DNA of 21,889 bases from CAJPPJ01 sp963536495 (GTDB taxonomy: Bacteria > Bacillota_I > Bacilli_A > RF39 > UBA660): positions 1 through 21,889 of the forward strand of contig CAUTAF010000014.1 of NCBI GenBank assembly GCA_963536495.1, in the 5' to 3' direction. The translations under genes and the position numbers were made by a program. This document shows, one piece after another, positions 1 to 8,431 of this stretch. Every line of letters begins with the position of its first letter. Positions within the stretch are counted from its first letter, which is position 1. The notes below the pieces were generated by a model that saw nothing but the letters and a program-made list of their open reading frames with translations, searched no databases and was not told the DNA's origin.

Positions 1-3000
1 TCATTAGCAAAGTTTATTTCACCATTTTTGAAGTTAAAATCAAGATTGTATGCCTCTGTTAAAATTTTCTTTCTTTCTTTAAAGAAAGAAATTTCTTTAA
101 CTTTTCTTTTTAATTTAAGTTCTTCATCTACAAGTCCTTCTACTTCTAAATGTTCCTGAATACTTTTATTCTTAAATCTATATATTTCTTTTTTAAATTC
201 AGTTTCTTGTACAAGATAATCTTTAATTTGTTCTACAAATATCCCACCAAGTTTTGTACTTGAAATTTTTTCTAAACTTGTTTCAAAATTTATTTTCTTT
301 TCCATTCCTAAAAAAGCATTTTGGAAGTTATTACCATTAGCAACAAGTCTTTTGGTAATTTCTAAAAGGCTGGTATCATTTATAACACTTTCTTTAGTAA
401 TATTCCAATATTTACTATCCTTATCTAATCTTTGCTTTAAATCTTCTCTTTCATCACTTTGCCATTCTTCTTCTTTTTTAGCTTTTGAATAGCCTTTATC
501 ATAGAAATATTTAAAGATTATCTTATCTTCTACTATCTTATCTATTTTTTCGTTATCAGCATTTATACTCTTATTATATGAACTTAAATCTATTATTCTT
601 TTATCATCACTATTTTCTTCTTTTAAATAGATTTTAAAGTATAAATTTTCATCTTCCATTTCAGAATATGATAGGATTAAATCTTTGTTATATTTATATA
701 AATCTTTCCCTTTAAAAGTTATGGCATAAGGTTTTTCCTTAATTTTATCATCAGTTATTTGTGTCTGTTCCCATTCAAGATTGACAACTAACATTTTCTT
801 TTCTTTAACATATTCAGTTAAATTATCAAGAGATGTTTTTTCAAAATATCTATTTTCTATTTCTTTTCTTTTCTCAATCTTCTTTTGATTGGTTTCTTCA
901 AATTTATTGACAGCTTTTTCTAATTCTAAAATATCAGGTGTTTTGCTATAATCAGCACTTTTACTTTCCATTACCTTTTTCATATAAGCTAAACTCTTTT
1001 TACTTATTTTTTCTACTTCTGATAATGTTTGAATATCTTCATCATCACTGTTTACTTTAGATATTGATATATTTTTAGTTGCTATTTCTAATTGAAAAGC
1101 CAATATTTCTTTTTTCTTATAAAGAAATAACTCCATTTTATCTGTATCTACCTTTTCCATTTCATCAGGAATAGAAATTTTTTCTTTTCTTTGTGATACT
1201 TTTAAAACATTTTTCTTAATATTATCATTTTCTGTTTTTAAAGTCTTATCAACTATAATAGAGCCAAAGTTTCCTATATCAGTATCTTTAATCTTTTCAC
1301 TTATTTTATAACCTTTAACAGTGTTCCAATTAAAAAACTTCTCTATGGTTTCTAAGTTGTTTTCATTTTCTTTTAATCCTAATGAATTTAACTTTAGCAT
1401 TTCATTCATATCAGTAGATATTTTTTCTTCAAATTTTCTATTATTATTATATTCTATCTCTTTTAAAGTGTGGTTTATCTTTTCTATATCATCAGAATAA
1501 CCTATATAAGTTAAAGCACTTTTTTCTCTTACTTTATCATTGATTTTTTTCTTAGTATCAAATTCTTTAGCCAACTTTTTATGAATAAAATTTTTATCAT
1601 AAATCTTATCACTTATATTTTTACTAATCTTTAATACATTACTTTTATCAACTTTACCTATGAAATTTTCAACTTCTTTTAAATCAACTAAGTTATATCT
1701 CTTAGCTTTTTCTAACTTTACATTACTTAGGACAAGTCTGTCCTCTTTAGTTTTATCTAAACTTAAATATATTAAATGGTTAATATCTTTGTTTATATCC
1801 ACTTTATTTTGAATAGATAAAGCGTGATTGTAAGAATGTTCTAATACAGACGGACTTTTAAATACATTTTCTTTTAATTTGTATTTATAATAACTTTCCT
1901 TTTCACTTCCTAATTCAATTAGGCTTTCTTTTTTATCTAATCTAATCTCTTTCATACTTCCAAAGTCTAAGTCATCTATTAAGAATTTTTTAACTTTTAA
2001 TAATGGTAAATTAGGTCTTAAATTTTCTTTTATACCTATATCAGAATAATTGATTGTATCTAATATAGTACCTGTTTCTAAAAATGTTCCACTCAAATTT
2101 TTATTAAGTTTTTTCTTATCATTTTTTATAATTTCATCAACATATTGTTTATAAGTTTTTTCTTCTTCTTTACCATTAATTTTAGTTTTTACTTTAAAAT
2201 CTATTCTATATTGTGTTTCTTCTCCATTTTCTTCTTTTGAAACACCATTTTTTAAAATAATATCTCTATCTTTCAATGCTTGACTAAATATATTACTTTT
2301 AAAAAATTCTGTATCTTGATTTAAGTATTTTACATTGCTTTCTAATATAGATTTTATCTTATTTACATAATCTTTTCTTTCAGATACTTTATAAACTGAT
2401 TTATCTCCTATATTAGTGTATTCTGTTTCTTCGTTATCTAACATATTTAAGACATTCTCACTTATTTGTTTAGATAAGTTAGGCATAAATACTTTATTAT
2501 GTAAATTTTCTTTATTAGAATATGGATTAAGAAAATCAAAATCAACACCTTTTAAATTGTTTTTCTTATTTTTATTTTCAATTTCATCATCTTTAGTAGC
2601 AAAATAATTCGTGTCTATATTATAGAATAAATTAGTATAGACAAAACTTTTAGTTAATTCCATATATTCGTTACTAAGATTATTTTCAAGATTTTCATAA
2701 AATTCAGTGTATCCAGGTGTTTCGTCTTTTCCTATGATATTTTCATCAAAATAATTTAAAAATTCATAATAAAATAATCTTAATTGATTTCTTAATATAT
2801 CATTTGAAAAGAAATCTTCTTCTCTTTTATTGAATTTCTTTTCATAACTAATACAATCTATTTCGTGTTTTTCTTTATTTAACTGTTTACACTTAACTTC
2901 TAAAGTAGAATTTTCGTTTTCATCTCCTGAAATATTTACTTTAGTTTCTGTTATATAATCAGCTAATTTAAAAGGAAAATCATTCTTTAAGTTTTCTAAA

Positions 3001-4181
3001 AAATAATTAAGTTCATTATATCTAGGTACATTCAATTTAAAAACATTTACATTAGTTTCGCTTTCGGTGTCTTCTGAACTTTCATTATCTCCTTTAAAAA
3101 GCTGACTTACAACTTGGTCAAATATATATTTATCTGTAATATCTTTTGCGTTTGTTTGCTCTCTTATAGACTTATCTATTTTTAACAAATCACTATCTTT
3201 ATTTATAAGAGTTTCATCAGACTGTAAACTATTTATATCTACAACTTCAGTTAAAATATTCTTAACTGTTTCATTAGTATAATTTTTAGCTTTTAATTCA
3301 TCTATTGATAGGTTTTTTACATCTTCAAAAAACTTACTTTCTTTTGAAAACATTACGACAAACTTTTCTAAATCTTTTTCATCTAGTTTTTCTAACATAT
3401 TCTTTAAACTACTTAAACTATCATCATCTTTTAAAACTTTTTTAAAGTTTTCCATATATTCACCTCTTACTTTTTCCATTAAAACTTGTTCAGTTTTTAT
3501 AAATTGTTCATAATCTTTAGCTGAAATTTTATTTTCTTTTGTTTTATCATAATCATCTTTTTCTTTTGACTTTTCTGAACTACTTATTATTTCATCTTTT
3601 GTCTTTGACTTAGACATAATTAGTAATTGTTCTTCAAATTTTTCTCTACTATCATATATAAAAGACTTTTTTTCATAATTTAAGTTCTTTTTTATATAGT
3701 TTTCATCTTTTTTAAAAGTTCCTTTAAAATAATTTTTATCAATTTCTTTGGTAAAATCTTCTTTAAAAAATGAACGATTAAAATTCTTTTCATAAATCAT
3801 CAAATGGCAATGTGGATTATGCAAACCATCACTTGCTATTGGATTATGTATGGCATAACTATATGGCGTATTTTTATCTAAAATCTCTTTAATAAGATTA
3901 TCTACAAGTTTTATTCTTTCTTCTTTATCAAATTCTCTAGGTATAGAGATTAAGAGTTCTGAATTTACTCTTCCGTTTTTTCTTTCGTTTTTATCAACAC
4001 TATTCCAAAAATTACTAACTTTATCTTCAAAAAGTTTAGGCACTTTAGAAAAAGTGTATTCAATATCGGTACTTTTTACCATATCTTTATTACTTAATTC
4101 ACTTCTAGTTATGTATTTATAACTTCCTTTTGCACTCTTATCTATTTTTTTATTTCTCTTTTTTAATTCTAGTCTATACAC
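1..4181 (-). CDS. MobA/MobL-family relaxase, very large, C-terminus outside window
   Basis: A relaxase nicks the transfer origin and leads the DNA strand into the recipient. The frame is open from a GTG at 4181 to the window edge (at least 1393 codons; I checked every in-frame codon for stops), with a stop just upstream and an AGGTG ribosome site. The N-terminus matches MobA of RSF1010/R1162: YRLELKK near residue 2, a candidate catalytic tyrosine in KYITRSE (Tyr23), PYSYAIH (His112) and the HUH metal motif HNPHCHLMI (His121, His124, His126). The remaining roughly 1200 residues are Lys/Glu-rich with no Walker A or primase motif that I can see. A segment near 300-385 (LVANGNNFQNAF) resembles one in the 375-aa protein at 13965-15092. 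The first ATG (4082) would remove the tyrosine, so GTG is preferred. A TnpB element lies directly upstream and may have separated the gene from its original promoter. Confidence 0.9.
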   Translation of the reverse strand, partial: MYRLELKKRNKKIDKSAKGSYKYITRSELSNKDMVKSTDIEYTFSKVPKLFEDKVSNFWNSVDKNERKNGRVNSELLISIPREFDKEERIKLVDNLIKEILDKNTPYSYAIHNPIASDGLHNPHCHLMIYEKNFNRSFFKEDFTKEIDKNYFKGTFKKDENYIKKNLNYEKKSFIYDSREKFEEQLLIMSKSKTKDEIISSSEKSKEKDDYDKTKENKISAKDYEQFIKTEQVLMEKVRGEYMENFKKVLKDDDSLSSLKNMLEKLDEKDLEKFVVMFSKESKFFEDVKNLSIDELKAKNYTNETVKNILTEVVDINSLQSDETLINKDSDLLKIDKSIREQTNAKDITDKYIFDQVVSQLFKGDNESSEDTESETNVNVFKLNVPRYNELNYFLENLKNDFPFKLADYITETKVNISGDENENSTLEVKCKQLNKEKHEIDCISYEKKFNKREEDFFSNDILRNQLRLFYYEFLNYFDENIIGKDETPGYTEFYENLENNLSNEYMELTKSFVYTNLFYNIDTNYFATKDDEIENKNKKNNLKGVDFDFLNPYSNKENLHNKVFMPNLSKQISENVLNMLDNEETEYTNIGDKSVYKVSERKDYVNKIKSILESNVKYLNQDTEFFKSNIFSQALKDRDIILKNGVSKEENGEETQYRIDFKVKTKINGKEEEKTYKQYVDEIIKNDKKKLNKNLSGTFLETGTILDTINYSDIGIKENLRPNLPLLKVKKFLIDDLDFGSMKEIRLDKKESLIELGSEKESYYKYKLKENVFKSPSVLEHSYNHALSIQNKVDINKDINHLIYLSLDKTKEDRLVLSNVKLEKAKRYNLVDLKEVENFIGKVDKSNVLKISKNISDKIYDKNFIHKKLAKEFDTKKKINDKVREKSALTYIGYSDDIEKINHTLKEIEYNNNRKFEEKISTDMNEMLKLNSLGLKENENNLETIEKFFNWNTVKGYKISEKIKDTDIGNFGSIIVDKTLKTENDNIKKNVLKVSQRKEKISIPDEMEKVDTDKMELFLYKKKEILAFQLEIATKNISISKVNSDDEDIQTLSEVEKISKKSLAYMKKVMESKSADYSKTPDILELEKAVNKFEETNQKKIEKRKEIENRYFEKTSLDNLTEYVKEKKMLVVNLEWEQTQITDDKIKEKPYAITFKGKDLYKYNKDLILSYSEMEDENLYFKIYLKEENSDDKRIIDLSSYNKSINADNEKIDKIVEDKIIFKYFYDKGYSKAKKEEEWQSDEREDLKQRLDKDSKYWNITKESVINDTSLLEITKRLVANGNNFQNAFLGMEKKINFETSLEKISSTKLGGIFVEQIKDYLVQETEFKKEIYRFKNKSIQEHLEVEGLVDEELKLKRKVKEISFFKERKKILTEAYNLDFNFKNGEINFAN

Positions 4182-4209
4182 TTTTTACACCTGCTACTAA
4201 AATGTATTA

Positions 4210-4440
4210 AAATATATTTAACACACTAGAATGTTACTACTTCAATGAGTATATTTTCAATACAATGTATCTACTCATAGTTCCTTGTACTCTCCATAGT
4301 CGTAAATTCCTGACTAGCCATCAGTACATATAGATATTTTAACTTGCTATTCGTAGCTTTCTCCTTTCTTTTTATTTTAAAATATCTATGCTATTACTTT
4401 ATAATTTTGTGCTTTTTCAAGATTTATACTTGCATTATAA
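4210..4440 (-). ncRNA. Candidate omega RNA (TnpB guide RNA scaffold)
   Basis: In TnpB elements the guide RNA covers the 3' end of tnpB and the right end of the element. Here the 204-bp gap after tnpB has no ORF but folds well on the minus strand. It contains GTACT/AGTAC (4287-4291 with 4323-4327) enclosing TAGTC/GACTA (4297-4301 with 4312-4316), a GCTA-cgaa-TAGC hairpin just after the gene, and ATGAGTA/TACTCAT (4245-4251 with 4272-4278). The limits are estimates. The guide would come from flanking DNA past the right end, close to the relaxase start. Confidence 0.6.
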
Positions 4441-5546
4441 TCCCTATCTATTTCTAAACCACAATTACTACATTTATAAATCCTATCATTTAGTTTTAAA
4501 TCTTTCTTTATACTACCACAACAAGAGCAAGTTTTAGAACTTGGATAGAATGTATCTACTATCCTTAATTCTATATTTCTTTCTTTGCATTTGTTTATTA
4601 GTTTAGTTCTGATACTATAAAAATTTTGTTCCTGTATAGCTTTAGATAGATGTCTGTTCTTCATCATATTAGATACTTTTAAATCTTCAATAGTAATGTA
4701 TTTTAACTTGGTTCTTGTTATTTCATTTACTATTTTATTGTTATAATCATCTCTAATACAACTCAATCTATAAAACAATCTTTGTATTTTTAATTTTTTC
4801 TTATTGAAATTCTTACATTCTTTTAATTTTATCTTATTAGATTTAGAATATTCCACACTCCTTGCCATTTTTCTTTGTTCTTTTTTAAGTTTCTTTTTAA
4901 TCTTTTTAACTTTTTTAGTTTTATTTATGTTTTTAAATACCATTCCGTTAGAACATATAGCTGTATCTTTAATTCCTAAATCTACTCCTAATCCTTTTGT
5001 ACTTGTATTTTCAGATTTAACTATATCATCTACTTCTATAACAAGTGATAAGAAGTATCTATCAGCTATTTTAGATATAGTACCACTTTTAATATTTGCA
5101 TTTTTAGGTATATATCCATATTCTTTTACCATTACAAATTTTAAAGTAGGTATTTTGATTTTGTGTCTATAAAACTCAAAATCAGCTTTATTGTTCTTAA
5201 CGAAATATGCTCCCAACTCATTCTTACCTTTTTTTTTAAAAACTGGAAAAGCACTTAAACCCTTAAAGAAATTTTTAAATGTTTTTTCTCCATAAATCAT
5301 AGCTTGTTTGACTGATTTTGCAGATACATCTTTTATCCATTTTTTATCAGGATTACTAGGTAGGTAGACATTGTTAATATATTTAGAAAATTCAAAAGCA
5401 CTTACAAATTTATTATTTAATTCATATTGTTCCTTATTATATTTAATATACTCATTATATATAAATCTTTCTGTTCCAATAGTTTTATTTACTTGTATCT
5501 TCTGTTCGTTTGTTAGTTTTAGTTCTATCTTTATTGCTTTATACAT
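4386..5546 (-). CDS. tnpB: TnpB RNA-guided DNA endonuclease
   Basis: TnpB is the RNA-guided, RuvC-type nuclease of IS200/IS605 elements and the ancestor of Cas12; it cuts empty donor sites and so favours retention of the element. The 386-residue length is typical. RuvC-I is GVDLGIKD (Asp189), RuvC-II is ITIEDLKV (Glu287), a zinc ribbon uses CSCCGS and CSNCG (Cys340, Cys343, Cys359, Cys362), and RuvC-III is DRDYNAS (Asp369). All three acidic residues are present, so the enzyme looks active. The N-terminal helical/WED-like part begins MYKAIKIEL as in related proteins. The ATG follows a GGTAGGTG ribosome site. It lies between the 118/144/92-aa operon and the relaxase, with no tnpA partner. Confidence 0.95.
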   Translation of the reverse strand: MYKAIKIELKLTNEQKIQVNKTIGTERFIYNEYIKYNKEQYELNNKFVSAFEFSKYINNVYLPSNPDKKWIKDVSAKSVKQAMIYGEKTFKNFFKGLSAFPVFKKKGKNELGAYFVKNNKADFEFYRHKIKIPTLKFVMVKEYGYIPKNANIKSGTISKIADRYFLSLVIEVDDIVKSENTSTKGLGVDLGIKDTAICSNGMVFKNINKTKKVKKIKKKLKKEQRKMARSVEYSKSNKIKLKECKNFNKKKLKIQRLFYRLSCIRDDYNNKIVNEITRTKLKYITIEDLKVSNMMKNRHLSKAIQEQNFYSIRTKLINKCKERNIELRIVDTFYPSSKTCSCCGSIKKDLKLNDRIYKCSNCGLEIDRDYNASINLEKAQNYKVIA

Positions 5547-5560
5547 CTTTCACCTACCTT

Positions 5561-5580
5561 TCTATATGTTTCTATATGTT
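5561..5580. repeat. Tandem 10-bp repeat upstream of tnpB
   Basis: Two exact adjacent copies of TCTATATGTT lie immediately before the tnpB ribosome site, within the presumed left part of the TnpB element. They may be a replication slip in the leader or part of left-end structure. Confidence 0.7.
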
Positions 5581-5631
5581 TAAAATTTTAATAACTGTTT
5601 TTGTTCTACTTTATGACTTAATTTTCTTTAT

Positions 5632-5640
5632 ATTATACCA
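5632..5640 (-). promoter_or_regulatory. Extended -10 promoter for tnpB
   Basis: The minus strand reads TGGTATAAT, an extended -10 box, about 86 bp upstream of the tnpB start; I see no good -35 hexamer. It is the only promoter-like sequence between the terminators at 5676-5749 and tnpB. Confidence 0.45.
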
Positions 5641-5675
5641 TATTTGCTAATATTTTTCTTTTGTTTTTTAATAAT

Positions 5676-5699
5676 AAAAAAGAACAATATCGTCCTTTT
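5676..5699 (-). terminator. Rho-independent terminator, second of a tandem pair
   Basis: The minus strand reads AAAGGAC, a gatatt loop, then GTTCTTT with one G-U pair, followed by a T run. It backs up the terminator at 5725-5749. Confidence 0.6.
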
Positions 5700-5724
5700 A
5701 TTATATAATTATTTTTTTAAAAAT

Positions 5725-5749
5725 AAAAAAGGACTTGCAAGTCCTTTTT
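5725..5749 (-). terminator. Terminator of the 118/144/92-aa operon
   Basis: A perfect inverted repeat (AAAAAGGACTT, 2-nt centre, AAGTCCTTTTT) lies 6 bp after the stop of the last gene and is followed by T-rich sequence on the minus strand. The symmetry means it could also work on the plus strand. Confidence 0.85.
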
Positions 5750-5755
5750 GTTTTA

Positions 5756-6034
5756 TCAAACTATTTCATATCCATATTTTTTAAAATCTCTTTTTATCTT
5801 GTTAAATCTAGTTTTAGGTAAGATATTTTCACTTGTTAGAGTGATATGGGGTTTATGTTCATATAATGTAATATCACAAACATTTATATTATACATATCT
5901 AAACTGGCTGTCAAATCTTCAATGAATTGTGCTTTTTCTTCTTCACTTTCTAATTCAAAGTGGAGTTCTTTAGCAAAATATAATTCTTTTAATATATTTT
6001 TATCAACAAATCTAATTTTGATTTCAGTTTTCAT
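5756..6034 (-). CDS. Hypothetical protein, third gene of a small operon
   Basis: I do not recognise this 92-residue protein. It starts MKTEIKIRFVDKN and carries the motif HKPHITLTSENILPK near residues 61-75, a strand-rich pattern without catalytic residues I can name. The ATG at 6034 is preferred over a TTG two codons upstream because AAGGAG lies 6 bases before the ATG. That AAGGAG overlaps the stop of the preceding gene, so translation is probably coupled. It is the last gene of the operon read from the regulon promoter at 6912-6940 and ends at a strong terminator. Confidence 0.8.
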   Translation of the reverse strand: MKTEIKIRFVDKNILKELYFAKELHFELESEEEKAQFIEDLTASLDMYNINVCDITLYEHKPHITLTSENILPKTRFNKIKRDFKKYGYEIV

Positions 6035-6044
6035 AAACAACTCC

Positions 6045-6479
6045 TTAAATTTCTTGTTTTCTTTTTGACATCATTTCTTGCAATTTCGTCTTAACTCTTT
6101 GTTTATTTTCTTCAGTATTTGTTTCACTCTCTAAAACTTGTTCTTTTTTTAACAAATTTAGAGATAAATTAGCAAGAGTTGTATCTTTAATTTCTTCCCA
6201 TCTATTTTGAAATCTTGTATTTTTTAAAATAGGTTCTTGTCTTTTTAAATTTTCAATTATATATCTAATAAAATTGATAGTCATATCATTAGAGCATTTT
6301 AGAGGTTTTAAATTAGGAAAAGCTAAATTAATTGCTAAATATTCACAATCTTCATTCATCTTTATTCTTAAAGTTGTTATTCCATTGAAGTAATCAATGT
6401 AGTTATCTTCATTCATATATAAATATTGATTTAAAATTGTTATATCTTCAAATTCTTTTAATATATCTTTATTTCTCAT
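6045..6479 (-). CDS. Hypothetical protein, second gene of a small operon
   Basis: A 144-residue protein that I do not recognise. The first two thirds look globular, with YLAINLAFPNLKPLK near 47-61. The C-terminus after residue 110 is a charged Glu/Lys helix (LLKKEQVLESETNTEENKQ), probably coiled. AAAGGAG lies 6 bases before the ATG. It sits 22 bp after the 118-aa gene and 10 bp before the 92-aa gene, so the three are almost certainly one transcript and may act together. Confidence 0.8.
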   Translation of the reverse strand: MRNKDILKEFEDITILNQYLYMNEDNYIDYFNGITTLRIKMNEDCEYLAINLAFPNLKPLKCSNDMTINFIRYIIENLKRQEPILKNTRFQNRWEEIKDTTLANLSLNLLKKEQVLESETNTEENKQRVKTKLQEMMSKRKQEI

Positions 6480-6501
6480 TTTTTACTCCTTTTATCATAT
6501 C

Positions 6502-6858
6502 TCATCTATCTAACCAACCATCAAAAATATTTGGCTTATCTTTTAAGTTGTTTTCTTTTTTTATTTTGTCTATCTTTTGACAAAGCCATTTATATAATTC
6601 TTTTTGAAAATTTTCTTTTTCTTTGGCTAAATTTTCTTTTTTAAATTTGTTTATTAAACAAAAATAAAGTTGCATTAAATCTTTTATTTCTGTTTGTACA
6701 TTATAAGTTTTTTCTATTAATTCTTTTAATTCTATGTTATCTATTATATTATCAAAAACTAACTTAGACAAAATTCCGATTAAGTTAAAATCATAAGTGT
6801 TTTTGAATTTTAAATTATTTCTATAAATGACTAATTCGTTATATATCTTATTATCCAT
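6502..6858 (-). CDS. Hypothetical protein, first gene of a regulon operon
   Basis: A 118-residue, mainly helical, charged protein that I do not recognise. It has no cysteine cluster, membrane segment or signal peptide. It begins MDNKIYNELVIYRNN and ends KPNIFDGWLDR. It is directly preceded by the shared regulon leader, with AAGGAGTGATGA just before the ATG, and leads the 118/144/92-aa operon. It could be a DNA-binding or adaptor protein, but no helix-turn-helix is evident by eye. Confidence 0.8.
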   Translation of the reverse strand: MDNKIYNELVIYRNNLKFKNTYDFNLIGILSKLVFDNIIDNIELKELIEKTYNVQTEIKDLMQLYFCLINKFKKENLAKEKENFQKELYKWLCQKIDKIKKENNLKDKPNIFDGWLDR

Positions 6859-6911
6859 AAATCATCACTCCTTATTAATTTAAAATGTTTTTATTTTCCT
6901 TTGGTAAGCAT

Positions 6912-6940
6912 ATTATACCATAATATATATATTATGTCAA
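6912..6940 (-). promoter_or_regulatory. Regulon promoter/operator, copy 1 (118/144/92-aa operon)
   Basis: TTGACA (6935-6940), a 17-bp spacer and TATAAT (6912-6917). The spacer holds the perfect 18-bp palindrome CATAATATATATATTATG (6919-6936), which overlaps the -35 box by two bases. A bound dimer would block RNA polymerase. The same element recurs ten more times in the window. Confidence 0.92.
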
Positions 6941-6960
6941 GGGTATTATTCCACAATAAA

Positions 6961-6985
6961 ACCCTCACTTTAATAAAATGAGGGT
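6961..6985 (-). terminator. Terminator of the 137/259-aa operon
   Basis: ACCCTCA and TGAGGGT form a 7-bp stem followed on the minus strand by TTTTATTG. It lies about 40 bp past the 259-aa gene and just upstream of the next regulon promoter. Confidence 0.8.
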
Positions 6986-7026
6986 AATTTTGTTATTTAT
7001 TCATCTTCTTTACTTTCGATTTCATT

Positions 7027-7806
7027 TCAGTTAAAGTTTTTTATTAAATTTAAAATAAAATCGTTATCAACTTCGTAAAATCCGAATGGATTATTTGAGT
7101 TCTTTTGTATCTTTTTTATTTCTTTTTCTATTTTTTCATATAATGGTTCTAAGAATTTTTTATAAACATAATTGAAGATTTCATCTTCTTCTCTGTTAAA
7201 CAATAGTTCTTTTAAATATTTAATAAATTCATTTATCAAATTTTCTTTTGTTTTTAATCTTTTGTGTATTGTTTTACCCCAAATTGTTTTATCAAAAGTT
7301 TTGTATTCAAAATATATATTAATATTTTCTTTTGTAAAAACTTCAAAGATTTCATCTAAGGTTTTTTCTTCTATTCCGATTGTTTTTTCAAAAACATTAT
7401 TGTTATTTTCTACTTTTTTTCTTCCAAAAATATCGTTATAATATGAAAAATCTCTTATTGATTTATAAGAATTTTGGTAATCAGTAAAACTAGAGTTTTT
7501 GTTAGCTTTAATAACTATATTTCTACTGAACCAATCAAACATTTTTTCAGCAAAAAGTTTTCCATTATAATTTTTTGAAAGATATAACTTCAGTATTTCA
7601 TCATCTGTTAAATCTATTCTCAATATTCTTCTTCTATTGTCTTTTATCAATTCTGATAAGTAATCAGTTCTTTCAGGCACAAATTCAGTTATTAGAAATG
7701 TAAAATTTTTATTTTTCTTTAAAAATTCAATCATTTCATTTTTAAAAATTTCAATAACTTTTTCTCCTACTTTTCTTTGTCTTTTTTCAAATTCTAATAA
7801 TTCCAT
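7027..7806 (-). CDS. Hypothetical protein, family C (259 aa)
   Basis: I do not recognise the function. This 259-residue protein is a distant paralogue of the 262-aa (19139-19927) and 265-aa (20097-20894) proteins. All three start with a charged helix resembling EIRKEILNKI, share a DLTxEExLxxLxxSKxYNGKxF block near residues 65-85, a central FDNYYK/YHxLxDFLDNxF-type block, and a C-terminal SNPFGY/F motif (NNPFGF here, near residue 240). It has no membrane segment or metal-binding cluster. It is the second gene after the 137-aa gene (39-bp gap), with GGAGAGAAG as ribosome site, unlike its single-gene paralogues. Confidence 0.85.
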   Translation of the reverse strand: MELLEFEKRQRKVGEKVIEIFKNEMIEFLKKNKNFTFLITEFVPERTDYLSELIKDNRRRILRIDLTDDEILKLYLSKNYNGKLFAEKMFDWFSRNIVIKANKNSSFTDYQNSYKSIRDFSYYNDIFGRKKVENNNNVFEKTIGIEEKTLDEIFEVFTKENINIYFEYKTFDKTIWGKTIHKRLKTKENLINEFIKYLKELLFNREEDEIFNYVYKKFLEPLYEKIEKEIKKIQKNSNNPFGFYEVDNDFILNLIKNFN

Positions 7807-7845
7807 ACATCTTCTCTCCTTATTTGTTTTAAACAGTGCCTATCA

Positions 7846-8259
7846 TTAATTTTCTTCTAAAAAATATTCTTTTTCAAATATTTCAATAACTTTTTCTATT
7901 AATTCTTTATTACATTCTTTATCATCAACATATTTATAATATTCTCTTGAAAAATAGATGATATAACTTTCTAATCTATCTTCAAAATATTTATCTTTTT
8001 GAAGTAATTTTTTTTCTTCTGTTTCTTTTTTGATAAATTCTTTTATTTTATCAATTACACTTTTTAATTTGCAAACGCTTTCATCTTTTCCTGTTACTTT
8101 AAAATTTCCACTTACAAAACTATAAATCATATCAAGTAAATAATTGTAATCACTTTTATAAGCCTTGAAATGTTTTGGTGTTACATTGTTACTTTCTCTT
8201 GTTATGCTGATTGTTTTCCCTTTTTTTATTACTACTTTTTTAACGATTTCATAAGACAT
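7846..8259 (-). CDS. Hypothetical protein (137 aa), first gene of a regulon operon
   Basis: The N-terminus MSYEIVKKVVIKKGKTISITRESNNVTPKHF resembles, from memory, a type of small phage/plasmid protein with the pattern KxGKxxxxxxSNNVxPxxF, but I cannot name a domain. The rest is helical and charged, ending EKEYFLEEN. The AAGGAGTGATGA leader directly precedes the ATG. It is co-transcribed with the 259-aa family C gene from the promoter at 8313-8341. Confidence 0.8.
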   Translation of the reverse strand: MSYEIVKKVVIKKGKTISITRESNNVTPKHFKAYKSDYNYLLDMIYSFVSGNFKVTGKDESVCKLKSVIDKIKEFIKKETEEKKLLQKDKYFEDRLESYIIYFSREYYKYVDDKECNKELIEKVIEIFEKEYFLEEN

Positions 8260-8312
8260 TATTCATCACTCCTTATTAATTTAAAATATTTCATTTTTCC
8301 TTTGGTAGCTAT

Positions 8313-8341
8313 ATTATACCATAATATATATATTATGTCAA
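8313..8341 (-). promoter_or_regulatory. Regulon promoter/operator, copy 2 (137/259-aa operon)
   Basis: TTGACA (8336-8341), 17-bp spacer with the invariant 18-bp palindrome, TATAAT (8313-8318), then the common leader with a TACCAAAGGAAAA segment and AAGGAGTGATGA. Confidence 0.92.
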
Positions 8342-8384
8342 GCAATCATTAGTTTTTATCATAATATTTCATTGGTAACAAAAT

Positions 8385-8410
8385 AAAAAACAAGGCATTT
8401 AGCCTTGCTT
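8385..8410 (-). terminator. Terminator of the YqaJ gene
   Basis: On the minus strand AAAGCAAGGC, a 4-6 nt loop and GCCTTGTTTT (one G-U pair) are followed by T-rich sequence. It carries the GCAAGG stem seen in several cassette terminators. Confidence 0.85.
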
Positions 8411-8431
8411 TTAAATATTATTTTTATTTTT

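Larger units (their letters stand above)
4195..5660 (-). mobile_element. TnpB-only IS200/IS605-type element (limits approximate)
   Basis: An intact tnpB is followed by a structured non-coding tail and preceded by its own promoter and AT-rich sequence. No Y1 transposase (TnpA) is present, as in IS1341-type elements, so movement would depend on a TnpA elsewhere. The ends are not defined: such elements make no target duplication and I found no convincing terminal motif. The right boundary must lie near 4190-4240 because the relaxase starts at 4181. The left boundary lies between tnpB and the terminators at 5676-5749. Confidence 0.7.

Noticed and set aside
2416..2607. Plus-strand ORF within the relaxase region
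   Set aside because: It is antisense to the uninterrupted relaxase frame, rich in Phe/Leu/Ser as expected for the reverse of Lys/Glu codons, and has no ribosome site.
4804..5172. Plus-strand ORF of 122 codons with apparent membrane helices
   Set aside because: It is antisense to tnpB, whose catalytic motifs are intact; the hydrophobicity comes from reading A-rich codons backwards.
6035..6040. TTG start for the 92-aa gene
   Set aside because: The ATG two codons later is correctly spaced from AAGGAG; the TTG is too close to it.
6918..6935. Simple AT microsatellite as an explanation of the palindrome
   Set aside because: Slippage would give copies of varying length; all eleven keep the same 18 bp and the same 17-bp promoter spacing.
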